From an uncultured Oscillospiraceae bacterium (GTDB taxonomy: Bacteria; Bacillota; Clostridia; Oscillospirales; Ruminococcaceae), in NCBI GenBank assembly GCA_947522735.1, contig CANNTZ010000002.1, positions 1-64,000 on the forward strand: a stretch of 64,000 nt of DNA, written 5' to 3'. Made by a program: the position numbers and the translations under genes. Shown one piece after another: positions 1 through 7,143 of this stretch (positions are counted from its first letter, which is position 1; each line of letters opens with the position of its first letter). The notes under the pieces were generated by a model, which made no database searches, was not told where the DNA came from, and saw nothing but the letters and a program-made list of their open reading frames with translations.

Positions 1-38
1 GGTGGATGCGGCGGGTTCGATCCCCGTAGCCCGCTCCA
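1..38 (+). tRNA. tRNA-Gly, 3' part only (truncated by window edge)
   Basis: The first 38 bases read as the end of a tRNA. The T stem is GCGGG (11-15) with CCCGT (23-27) around the loop TTCGATC. The 3' acceptor strand is AGCCCGC (28-34), followed by the discriminator T and an encoded CCA (36-38). A T discriminator and a GCGGGC-type acceptor are typical of bacterial tRNA-Gly. The anticodon is outside the window, so the isotype is inferred. Confidence 0.8.
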
Positions 39-42
39 TTGC

Positions 43-72
43 GACACGTCGGAAACGACGTGTCTTTTGTTT
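43..72 (+). terminator. Rho-independent terminator after tRNA-Gly
   Basis: A perfect 9-bp stem, GACACGTCG (43-51) with CGACGTGTC (56-64), closes a GAAA tetraloop and is followed by TTTTGTTTTG. It lies 4 bases past the CCA end and would end the tRNA transcript. Confidence 0.9.
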
Positions 73-97
73 TGCGCGACACCTGCACACGCGGCAT

Positions 98-111
98 ATA
101 AAACGTTTTAT
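98..111. promoter_or_regulatory. LacI/CcpA-type palindrome ATAAAACGTTTTAT
   Basis: A perfect 14-bp palindrome centred on CG, with the core TAAAACGTTTTA. The same 12-bp core recurs at 3978-3989 and 52065-52076, and with one mismatch at 51194-51205, where it overlaps a promoter. This copy sits downstream of the glycyl radical enzyme gene and not in an obvious promoter, so its role here is uncertain. Confidence 0.4.
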
Positions 112-125
112 TTGTCCCGTGCGCT

Positions 126-165
126 TAAAACGCAGGAGGCCGGAGCTTACGCCCCGGCCTCCTGC
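126..165 (-). terminator. Terminator of the glycyl radical enzyme operon
   Basis: On the minus strand a perfect 12-bp stem (GCAGGAGGCCGG with CCGGCCTCCTGC, arms 154-165 and 132-143) is followed by GTTTTAAG. It lies about 20 bases past the stop codon of the glycyl radical enzyme gene. Confidence 0.75.
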
Positions 166-184
166 TGTATTGACTTATTGTTTT

Positions 185-2209
185 TCATGCGCCGAACTCA
201 ATGCGGCTGATTATGTGCTCCTGATATTCCGGATCCAGCTCGCAGAAATATCCGCTCCAGCCCCAAACGCGCACGATCAGGTTTGGATGCTTCTCCGGAT
301 GCAGCTTTGCGTCGAGCAGGCGGTCGCGGTTTATCGCATTGAGCTGTAGCTGATGCCCGCCAAGCCGGATGTACATCTCCACGAGCTGCGCCACCTTCCG
401 AATGCCGTCCTCATTGCGGAAAACCGTGTCGTGCAGCTCCATCGTCAGCGGTCCGCCGTTGATAATGTTCTTCATGTCGTACTTCGTGAACGACTGAATG
501 ACCGAGAGCGGGCCGTCAAGCCGCACGCCGAGCGACGGCGAATAGCTGCTGCTGTAATATTCGCCGCTGCGCCGTCCGTCTGCTGTCGCCGGGCACTCCC
601 TGGCGCTGAAAACGTACGCCATCGCGCTGCCGGTCCCGGCGCGGTATATCCCGCCTCTGCCGTTGGGCCGTCCGTTTAACGTGCGTGCGAACGTATCGGT
701 TATGTCCGACGCGATCAGGTCGACATAATCGTCGTTGTTGCCCATTTTCGGACATGCAAGCAGCCTGCCGCGCAGCTTTTCATAACCCTCAAAGTTCGCG
801 TCCAACGCCCTGAAAAGCTCCTCCACGCTTGTCGAACGCTCGTCGTATATCACTCGTTTGACCGCCGCAAGCGCATCCGCAGCATTGGATATACCCGCAC
901 CGTGGATGCCGGAGTTGTTGTATTTCGCCGCGTTGTCCGAGACGTCGCGCCCCTTTTCCAGACAGCCGTCCACAAACAGCGACAGATATGGCGCGCACAG
1001 CACCCGTCTGCCATAGCTCCTCATTGCGCACTCAACCGTTTTATCTGCAATGTCTGCTCTGACTTTTTCCATCAGCCTCTCAAAGCTGTCGCAGCAGCTC
1101 AGATGGGCGCGGATAGAATCGTTTACCACCAGCGGAAAGTTGAATACGTCAATGTTAGGCACGTCCATACCGCAGCTTGGCACGATAAACTCCCAGCACG
1201 CGGCGACGGTGTAATCCAATGCGTCGTCATAGTCGTATCCAAGCGCCGCAAGTCCCGGCACAACCACGTCATCGTTGCAGTATTGCGGGAATCCAAGCCC
1301 TTTTTTCGTCAGCCGCGTGCCGTACTCATACAGCTCCGACGGTGTATTTTTGCCAACGCGCAGATTGATTTTCGGGTCTATCAGGCATAGCTCAAGCGAC
1401 GCGTCCATACAGAGTGCCGACAGCTCGTTGAACATGCTGTGCCCGTTTTTGTCAAATCCTCCCAGCACCATGCTCTGCCCGTTATCGCCCTGCTGGATAC
1501 CGTGATATAGATCGGCGTCAAGGTTGAGAGATATGAAAAATAACTCAAGCGTTTCAAGAAGCTCCTCACGCGCAGTCCCGTTTTGAGCGTCGCGGAGGTA
1601 ATATGGGTACATATATTGGTCGAAGCGCCCGAGCGTCAGGTGTTCATACGGACAGCAGCGCAGCGAAAAATGCAATATCTTCAAAAAGAGACACGCCTCG
1701 TAAAAGCTCTCCGCAGGCCGATTCGGTACCCTCTCAAGCGCGGCGGACAGGCGCTCGTTCCCGGTGCGTCCGGCTTCAAGGCGATATCTGTCGCAGACGC
1801 CGAGCAGCGCGCGTATGTGCCGTCTTATCGATGAATAAAACGATTTAGCATATTTGTCGGCGGTTTTTTCGCGTTCGTTCAACTCATCAAGAATAGAATC
1901 AAAGCCGCGTCCGAGCACCCTTGCATAATTCGGCGTTATGTTTCCAACCGGCTCCGCATATCCATTCTCGGCATAGCCGATTCGCGGACAATACGGCAGC
2001 TCTTTTACCGTGCGGTTGAACCCGAAGATATCATGCTCAAATATGTTCGCGCGCTCCAGCCCCATCATCGTCTCAAAGCTGAGCGCGTGCGCGTCTAATT
2101 GCTCCAGCTCCCGCGTCCGCTCCGAAAGATCCGGCGTGACAGTCGTGCGCTTTGCACGATAACTCCGGCTGTTCAGGCATTCAAGCATCCTTTGGACATT
2201 CTCCGTCAT
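185..2209 (-). CDS. Glycyl radical enzyme (pyruvate formate-lyase superfamily), substrate unknown
   Basis: A 674-residue glycyl radical enzyme. The C-terminal radical motif RVWGWS places the radical glycine at G650. The finger loop with the catalytic cysteine reads AACWEF, giving C338 and E340. This Cys-x-Glu arrangement is known from the eliminating members (glycerol/diol dehydratases, CutC, hydroxyproline dehydratase, isethionate lyase), which usually read GCVE. Pyruvate formate-lyase has two adjacent cysteines instead. The protein is shorter than the usual 780-850 residues of those families. The activase gene lies directly upstream and overlaps it by ATGA, and a divergent AraC gene follows, so this is a complete enzyme-activator-regulator unit. 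No shell-protein genes of a microcompartment are present. A radical elimination on a polyol or sugar acid is inferred; the substrate is not known. Confidence 0.9.
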   Translation of the reverse strand: MTENVQRMLECLNSRSYRAKRTTVTPDLSERTRELEQLDAHALSFETMMGLERANIFEHDIFGFNRTVKELPYCPRIGYAENGYAEPVGNITPNYARVLGRGFDSILDELNEREKTADKYAKSFYSSIRRHIRALLGVCDRYRLEAGRTGNERLSAALERVPNRPAESFYEACLFLKILHFSLRCCPYEHLTLGRFDQYMYPYYLRDAQNGTAREELLETLELFFISLNLDADLYHGIQQGDNGQSMVLGGFDKNGHSMFNELSALCMDASLELCLIDPKINLRVGKNTPSELYEYGTRLTKKGLGFPQYCNDDVVVPGLAALGYDYDDALDYTVAACWEFIVPSCGMDVPNIDVFNFPLVVNDSIRAHLSCCDSFERLMEKVRADIADKTVECAMRSYGRRVLCAPYLSLFVDGCLEKGRDVSDNAAKYNNSGIHGAGISNAADALAAVKRVIYDERSTSVEELFRALDANFEGYEKLRGRLLACPKMGNNDDYVDLIASDITDTFARTLNGRPNGRGGIYRAGTGSAMAYVFSARECPATADGRRSGEYYSSSYSPSLGVRLDGPLSVIQSFTKYDMKNIINGGPLTMELHDTVFRNEDGIRKVAQLVEMYIRLGGHQLQLNAINRDRLLDAKLHPEKHPNLIVRVWGWSGYFCELDPEYQEHIISRIEFGA

Positions 2210-3057
2210 AATACCCTCACCTCTATCCCGTATTTTTCAAAGATATCCATATGTGTCTCCGGACGGCGCTCACCGTCAAATTCCGGTGTGTATTTTCGTC
2301 CGGCAAGCTTATACTTTGCTCCCGCCATCCTGTTATACGGCAGCAGCTCAACTCTTTTGGCACCGTTCTCACGCATGAAGCTTGCGGTAGCATTTATGTT
2401 TTCTTCTGTGTCATTCACTCCCGGTATGAGCGGGATACGGGTGACGAAGGGCACGGCGGAGGCCGCGAGCGCACAATAGTTGCGCAGTATTAAACCGTTT
2501 GAGCCGCCTGTATAACGCCGGTGCCTCTCAGCGTCCATCAGCTTGAGATCATAAAGGACGTAATCGCACTTATCGAGAATCTCATCGAATATTTCCGGCC
2601 CACAGAAGCCTGAGGTTTGCAGCGCACAATTCGTTATCCCGTGCAGTCGCGTCAGGCACTCGGAGAGAAAATCCGGCTGCGCCAGCGGTTCACCGCCGGA
2701 AAAGGTGACGCCTCCTCCGCTCGCATTGAGTATCGCGGCGTTCCGGCATATCCTCTCGACGAGCTCGTCGCTCGTATAATCCACGGCGCAGGCGCGCACC
2801 AGCTTTCTGGGACAGACGTCCACGCTGCTTTGGACAAGGCAGGCACGTCCGGTCAACCGCCGTCCCTCCTCAAGGCAGGCGCCACAGCCGGTGCAGCCGT
2901 TCGGCGAGCGCAGCAGCTCCTGCTCAAACCGCTGCCCCTCCGGGTTGTGACACCACATGCAGCGCAGCGGACAGCCCTTGAGGAACACCGTCATCCGTAT
3001 CCCCGGCCCGTCGTATGTGGAAAACTCCTCTATTGAAAAAATCCTGCCGGTGAGCAA
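2206..3057 (-). CDS. Glycyl-radical enzyme activating enzyme (radical SAM)
   Basis: A 283-residue radical SAM protein that should generate the glycyl radical on the enzyme encoded just downstream. The radical SAM cluster motif is GCPLRCMWC, with C29, C33 and C36. An insert follows with C55, C58, C61, C73, C82 and C90. This resembles the ferredoxin-like domain of glycyl radical activases but holds fewer cysteines than the eight needed for two clusters. The SAM-binding GGE motif appears as SGGEPLAQ. The start is TTG, preceded by AAAGGG at 8 nt; an ATG at 3065 is out of frame. The stop codon overlaps the start of the radical enzyme gene, implying coupled translation. Confidence 0.92.
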   Translation of the reverse strand: MLTGRIFSIEEFSTYDGPGIRMTVFLKGCPLRCMWCHNPEGQRFEQELLRSPNGCTGCGACLEEGRRLTGRACLVQSSVDVCPRKLVRACAVDYTSDELVERICRNAAILNASGGGVTFSGGEPLAQPDFLSECLTRLHGITNCALQTSGFCGPEIFDEILDKCDYVLYDLKLMDAERHRRYTGGSNGLILRNYCALAASAVPFVTRIPLIPGVNDTEENINATASFMRENGAKRVELLPYNRMAGAKYKLAGRKYTPEFDGERRPETHMDIFEKYGIEVRVL

Positions 3058-3131
3058 AAAATCATCCCTTTAAATCCATACGTGCGTCACATAATATCTA
3101 TGGCTTACGATAATATTATAATTCTGCACGC

Positions 3132-3160
3132 TTGAAAACAAAAGAAATATGTTATACAAT
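3132..3160 (+). promoter_or_regulatory. Sigma-A promoter of the AraC gene
   Basis: TTGAAA (3132-3137), a 17-bp spacer and TACAAT (3155-3160) precede the AraC start, which has CGGAGG at 3181-3186. On the opposite strand, TATAAT-like elements around 3110-3125 with a weak TTGTTT probably serve the activase gene, so the two promoters would overlap face to face in a 135-bp gap. Confidence 0.75.
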
Positions 3161-3192
3161 AGTAGCAATAAATTATCTTTCGGAGGTCGCGT

Positions 3193-3990
3193 ATGGTATT
3201 TCATCAGGACGGCAATTCGCTTGGAAATTATAATTACAACGCGTTTTTCTATGACAACGTTGAATGGCCGCCGCATTTTCATCGCAACTTCGAGCTTGTG
3301 CACCTGCTGCGTGGCGAGGTTTCGCTGACGGTCGGCGGCGTGCAGGAGACGCTGCGAGAGGGCGATTACGCGCTTGTGCTCTCCAACCAGATTCACTCCT
3401 ATCTCCGTATAAGCGATTTCCTGATGTGGATAGCCGTGTTTTCGGAGGATTTTGTCCCGGATTTTGCCGCGATCATGACAGACCGCCAGAGCCGCCGTCT
3501 CTCATTCCGTTTTGACAGCGAAACGCATTGCGCAGCGCTCATACGCTCTAATCTTATCTTCGGGCATAGCTCCGTGATTATGAAAAAAGCCTGTTTTTAT
3601 GCGGCCTGCGACCGTTATCTTCAAATCGCCGAGTTAGAGGAGCGCCGCAGCAAAAACGATTTTCTGATCTGTGCGCTGCTCGACTATATCGCACGGCATT
3701 TCACCGAAAACATCACGCTGCACGATACCGCCGCGCATTTCGGCTATGAATACCACTATCTCTCACGCCTTCTCAATCGCAGCTACAAGCTCGATTTTCG
3801 CGCGCTCGTCAACCGTTACCGTGTGGATCGCGCCGCCGAGCTGCTGCGTCAAGGCGTGCTGCCGATCACAAGCGTCGCGATGCAGAGCGGCTTTCAGAGC
3901 ATACGCAGCTTCAATTACGTTTTTCGCGAGCTTAAAGGCTGCGCCCCCGGCGAATATGCAGGAAGGCGGGTTTGCTATAAAACGTTTTAG
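3193..3990 (+). CDS. AraC-family transcriptional regulator with N-terminal cupin
   Basis: A 265-residue regulator. The N-terminal third is a cupin-like sensor (PPHFHRNFELVHLLRGEV, about residues 24-41). The C-terminal hundred residues carry two helix-turn-helix units ending in ITSVAMQSGFQSIRSFNYVF, the usual AraC signature. The gene is divergent from the activase and radical enzyme operon across 135 bp, so control of that operon, probably as an activator responding to the radical enzyme substrate or a related sugar, is the likely role. Its last codons overlap those of the convergent glycosidase gene by 4 bp. The effector is unknown. Confidence 0.9.
   Translation: MVFHQDGNSLGNYNYNAFFYDNVEWPPHFHRNFELVHLLRGEVSLTVGGVQETLREGDYALVLSNQIHSYLRISDFLMWIAVFSEDFVPDFAAIMTDRQSRRLSFRFDSETHCAALIRSNLIFGHSSVIMKKACFYAACDRYLQIAELEERRSKNDFLICALLDYIARHFTENITLHDTAAHFGYEYHYLSRLLNRSYKLDFRALVNRYRVDRAAELLRQGVLPITSVAMQSGFQSIRSFNYVFRELKGCAPGEYAGRRVCYKTF
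3978..3989. promoter_or_regulatory. Palindrome TAAAACGTTTTA at a convergent gene end
   Basis: A perfect 12-bp palindrome lying inside the last codons of the AraC gene and reaching the stop of the convergent glycosidase gene. It is identical to the cores at 99-110 and 52065-52076. A LacI/CcpA-type site is possible, but the position is not promoter-like. Confidence 0.35.
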
Positions 3991-5699
3991 TCGGCGTACT
4001 CCCTGTCGATACGCGCGGAGTACTCCTTCCAGACTGCCGATATGGCGTAAAAGTCGTCGTCGGTAATCTCGCCGTGCGGGGTCAAGCAGTAGCAATCCGG
4101 CACTCCGATATCCTGCTGGTTCAGCATCCAGCGCATGGTATCGCGGCGGCTTGCGAAGCCCGCGTTATCGGTATCTATAAGCGTTCCGGGCATTGCGAGG
4201 GCAAACATCCTGGCGCGCATTGCGAGATCCTCGTAGTTGCAGCGGTTCCCGGCGGCGTAGTCGTGAACGCGCGCCTGATCGCATATGTGCGAGAAATACG
4301 GATGACACGGGCTGCAATTGATGAGCGCATTGGGCTTGACCCGCTTCGCGCAGTCGTAGATGTGCGCCATCAGCTCATAGAGCAGCTCGCAGCCATACCT
4401 GCCTGAGCGGGTTGTAAAGCCGCGGCCTATCGGGAAATAAAATGCAAAATCGATCTTGACGCCGTCGCAGTTGTAGCAGCCCTCGTCGGATGAGAGCAGC
4501 GTGTGCATCAGGCGCTCGATGTGCGCCTTAAATTCCGGCGTGGAGGGATCAATGCGGACGTCGCCATTGTCGGCGGTCACGCACAGCTCGCGCGGCCAGC
4601 CCTCGGGATCCCACAGCTTGAACCACAGCAGGGTGTTTATGCCCTCGGCATGGCGTTTGTCTACAAACGCGCGCAGATCTGGCCACTTTTCTGTATCGAC
4701 CTCGCCGGTGGCATATTCCCGCTGCCACTTGTCGTCGATTATGAGCGCCGTCGGATGCAGGTCGTATTTGCGCATCTGTCCTAAAAGATACTCGTACTCC
4801 TCCTCGCACGCAAGCTCGCTGCCTGTTCGCCCGTTTATCTCTCTGCGGCACTGGTCAATCCAGCCGCAGAGCAGCGGCCCTTTCCAGAACCTAGGCGTAA
4901 GCTCGCGCTTTTTCGGCCTTGCGATGCCTGACGAGAAATAATAGTCGGAGTATCTGCGCATCACGTCGAGCTCGTCGTTTGCGGCGTAGCCGATAATCGC
5001 GGGCGACACCCATTCGCCGTCAACGTGAGTGTGTCCATGCTGATCGGTAGAAAGGTAGAACGCAGAGTGCCAATCGGCGCCGCAGAAGTTGTAGGTCAGG
5101 CTGTTGAAGTTGTGCTCGCCGCGGCGGGCGACTGCGCCAAGCCCCAGCCATTCATGAAGCCCCTCGGTGCGGAAGGCGTAGCAGTGCATCGGCGGGATCA
5201 TCAGCACCGACCAGCGGTAGCAGCTCTGGTTTGCCTTGAAGTAGTAGTTCTCCTCCTCGAACCATGAGCGGCAGGGATTGAAGCCCTCGGAAAATTCGTA
5301 GCCGCTGCCCTTGTAGAGCGCGGTGATATCGCCGCTGAAGTAGTTGACCGAATCCACTCTGCCCCGGCCGCTGACGCTCACATTATATGCAAAGCGCTGC
5401 GCAGTGCAGGAGAGGGTGTATTTTTTGCTCCAGAGCGCCGTTTTGCCTCGCCATGTAAAGACGCAGAGCTCCCCCTGCTCCACAGCTCCCTCGAATACCG
5501 GCAGCTCCGGCTCCGTGTCGGTCACTACCTCGTTTGCGGCCGTCAGCGAATTTACCGCGCTGCGCATGTCCAGCCTCGCGACGGTCGTCCCGGAGATCAC
5601 GACGTCCGCACGCGCCCTGTCTGCGTCTATCCGCAGCCCGTACCGCAGCGCGTCTACGCTGTATTCAGAACCGTTCCTGTCAAGCTTGAGCCCCTTCAC
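3987..5699 (-). CDS. Glycoside hydrolase, clan GH-D-like (alpha-galactosidase/GH36-31 type)
   Basis: About 570 residues: an N-terminal beta-rich domain, then a TIM barrel. The barrel shows IIDDKWQ (about residues 320-325), LLWFKLWDPEGW, and CDGVKIDFAFY, whose second Asp (about 417) matches the nucleophile position of clan GH-D enzymes. DTDN near residue 510 is a candidate for the acid/base. It carries no visible signal peptide, so a cytoplasmic exo-glycosidase is inferred. Start choice: the frame opens at ATG 5717 without an SD, but GTG at 5699 has GGGGGAGG 8 nt upstream, so I favour GTG. It follows hflX on the same strand and converges on the AraC gene. The exact substrate and family are not determined. 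Confidence 0.75.
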   Translation of the reverse strand: MKGLKLDRNGSEYSVDALRYGLRIDADRARADVVISGTTVARLDMRSAVNSLTAANEVVTDTEPELPVFEGAVEQGELCVFTWRGKTALWSKKYTLSCTAQRFAYNVSVSGRGRVDSVNYFSGDITALYKGSGYEFSEGFNPCRSWFEEENYYFKANQSCYRWSVLMIPPMHCYAFRTEGLHEWLGLGAVARRGEHNFNSLTYNFCGADWHSAFYLSTDQHGHTHVDGEWVSPAIIGYAANDELDVMRRYSDYYFSSGIARPKKRELTPRFWKGPLLCGWIDQCRREINGRTGSELACEEEYEYLLGQMRKYDLHPTALIIDDKWQREYATGEVDTEKWPDLRAFVDKRHAEGINTLLWFKLWDPEGWPRELCVTADNGDVRIDPSTPEFKAHIERLMHTLLSSDEGCYNCDGVKIDFAFYFPIGRGFTTRSGRYGCELLYELMAHIYDCAKRVKPNALINCSPCHPYFSHICDQARVHDYAAGNRCNYEDLAMRARMFALAMPGTLIDTDNAGFASRRDTMRWMLNQQDIGVPDCYCLTPHGEITDDDFYAISAVWKEYSARIDREYAD

Positions 5700-5728
5700 C
5701 GATGTGTCCTCCCCCATATCAATATCAT

Positions 5729-6988
5729 TTATTTGACGTATTTATATTCAAGCAGCTTCCATGCCACCTTGACGTCCGCGAGCACGTCCGCTACGACACC
5801 GTCATGCACGTATTCCTCGCTCAGCACCCTGCCCTCGCGGCGCACCAGCGCCAGAAGCCCCTCCTTGCCATATGGCAGCTTTACCATCATACGGGTCTGG
5901 CTGGACGAGAGCGCTTTAAGCATGCCATTTATAAGCTCCTCCAAGCCCTCTCCGGTTTTGGCCGAGATGCCGATCACAGTCCGGCTGCCGGTGAGGTGGG
6001 GCAGCTCGAAAGTGCGGTCGCACTTGTTGAGCACGGTTATACGCGGCGTTTCCGCGGCTCCAAGCTCCTCAAGCAGCTTTTCCGAGACCTCTATGTGCTC
6101 CTCAAGCTCCGGGCTGGACGCATCGCAGACGTTGAGGATGAGGTCGGCGGAGGCCGCCTCCTCCAGCGTAGATTTGAACGCCTCGACAAGATGATGCGGA
6201 AGCCTACGGATAAATCCGACGGTATCTACAAGTATCAGCGTCCTCCCGTCGGGCAGCTCCATACCGCGCGAGGTTGGGTCGAGCGTCGCGAAAAGCATAT
6301 CCTCCGACATCACCTCCGCGCCGGTCAGCGCGTTGAGCAGCGTCGATTTGCCCGCGTTGGTGTAGCCTACTATCGCCGCCGTCAGCCGGTTGTCCTTTTT
6401 TCTGCGTGAACGCAGCAGTCCGCGGCGCTTTTCCAGCTCGCGCAGCCGTTCTTCGAGAATCGATATCCGTCTGCGGATATGCCGCCGGTCGGTTTCCAGC
6501 TTGGTCTCGCCGGGACCGCGCGTGCCGATGCCGCCGCCGAGACGCGAGAGCGCCTGCCCCGCGCCGATGAGCCGCGGCAGGCGATATCTGAGCTGCGCCA
6601 GCTCCACCTGAAGCTTGCCCTCGGCTGTTATGGCGCGCCCAGCGAAGATATCAAGTATCAGCATCGTCCGGTCGATCACCGCAAGGCCCGTCGCGTCGCC
6701 GATGTTGCGGAGCTGCACCGCGCTCAGCTCGTGGTCAAAAATCAGCAGCACATCTCCATCTCCGTCGGCGAGCGCCCTTATCTCCTCCAGCTTGCCCTGT
6801 CCCGCAAGCGTCGCGGCGTCGTATTCGCCGCGTCTCTGTATTACCTGTGCGACTACCTGTGCTCCGGCGGTCGCGGCAAGCTCCGCCAGCTCGTTTATCG
6901 AGCTTTCGGCATCAAATTCCCCCACATCAACGCAGACGAGTATCGCGCGCTGCGCCTCGGTCACTGCGAGCTCATGTGTGTTCAGCAT
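5729..6988 (-). CDS. hflX: GTPase HflX
   Basis: A 419-residue ribosome-associated GTPase of the HflX family, which binds the 50S subunit and rescues or splits stalled ribosomes. The HflX signature GGGIGTRGPGETKLE is at 151-165. The G domain has G1 GYTNAGKS (208-215), G3 DTVGF (about 255) and G4 NKCD. The start ATG has GGGGAA upstream. It lies 29 bp upstream of the glycosidase start on the same strand and may be cotranscribed with it. The length matches the family. Confidence 0.95.
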   Translation of the reverse strand: MLNTHELAVTEAQRAILVCVDVGEFDAESSINELAELAATAGAQVVAQVIQRRGEYDAATLAGQGKLEEIRALADGDGDVLLIFDHELSAVQLRNIGDATGLAVIDRTMLILDIFAGRAITAEGKLQVELAQLRYRLPRLIGAGQALSRLGGGIGTRGPGETKLETDRRHIRRRISILEERLRELEKRRGLLRSRRKKDNRLTAAIVGYTNAGKSTLLNALTGAEVMSEDMLFATLDPTSRGMELPDGRTLILVDTVGFIRRLPHHLVEAFKSTLEEAASADLILNVCDASSPELEEHIEVSEKLLEELGAAETPRITVLNKCDRTFELPHLTGSRTVIGISAKTGEGLEELINGMLKALSSSQTRMMVKLPYGKEGLLALVRREGRVLSEEYVHDGVVADVLADVKVAWKLLEYKYVK

Positions 6989-7028
6989 ATATCGTTCCCC
7001 TTCGTTTTGTCAACCGCCGGTTGCGTAC

Positions 7029-7042
7029 ATTTCCCGGGAAAT
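7029..7042. promoter_or_regulatory. 14-bp palindrome in the hflX leader
   Basis: ATTTCCCGGGAAAT is a perfect 14-bp inverted repeat with no loop, between the predicted hflX promoter and its start. It could be an operator, but no cognate regulator is visible. Confidence 0.3.
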
Positions 7043-7055
7043 ATGCCATATTTGA

Positions 7056-7084
7056 ATTTTAGCATATTTTTTCATCGATTGACA
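7056..7084 (-). promoter_or_regulatory. Probable hflX promoter (extended -10)
   Basis: On the minus strand TGCTAAAAT (TAAAAT at 7056-7061, extended by TGC) is preceded 17 bp upstream by TGTCAA, a poor -35. An extended -10 promoter is plausible. Confidence 0.4.
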
Positions 7085-7143
7085 GTATATTTTCATCATT
7101 TCCATATCTGTACCATAAGCTGTACTATTTTTGAGGATACTCC

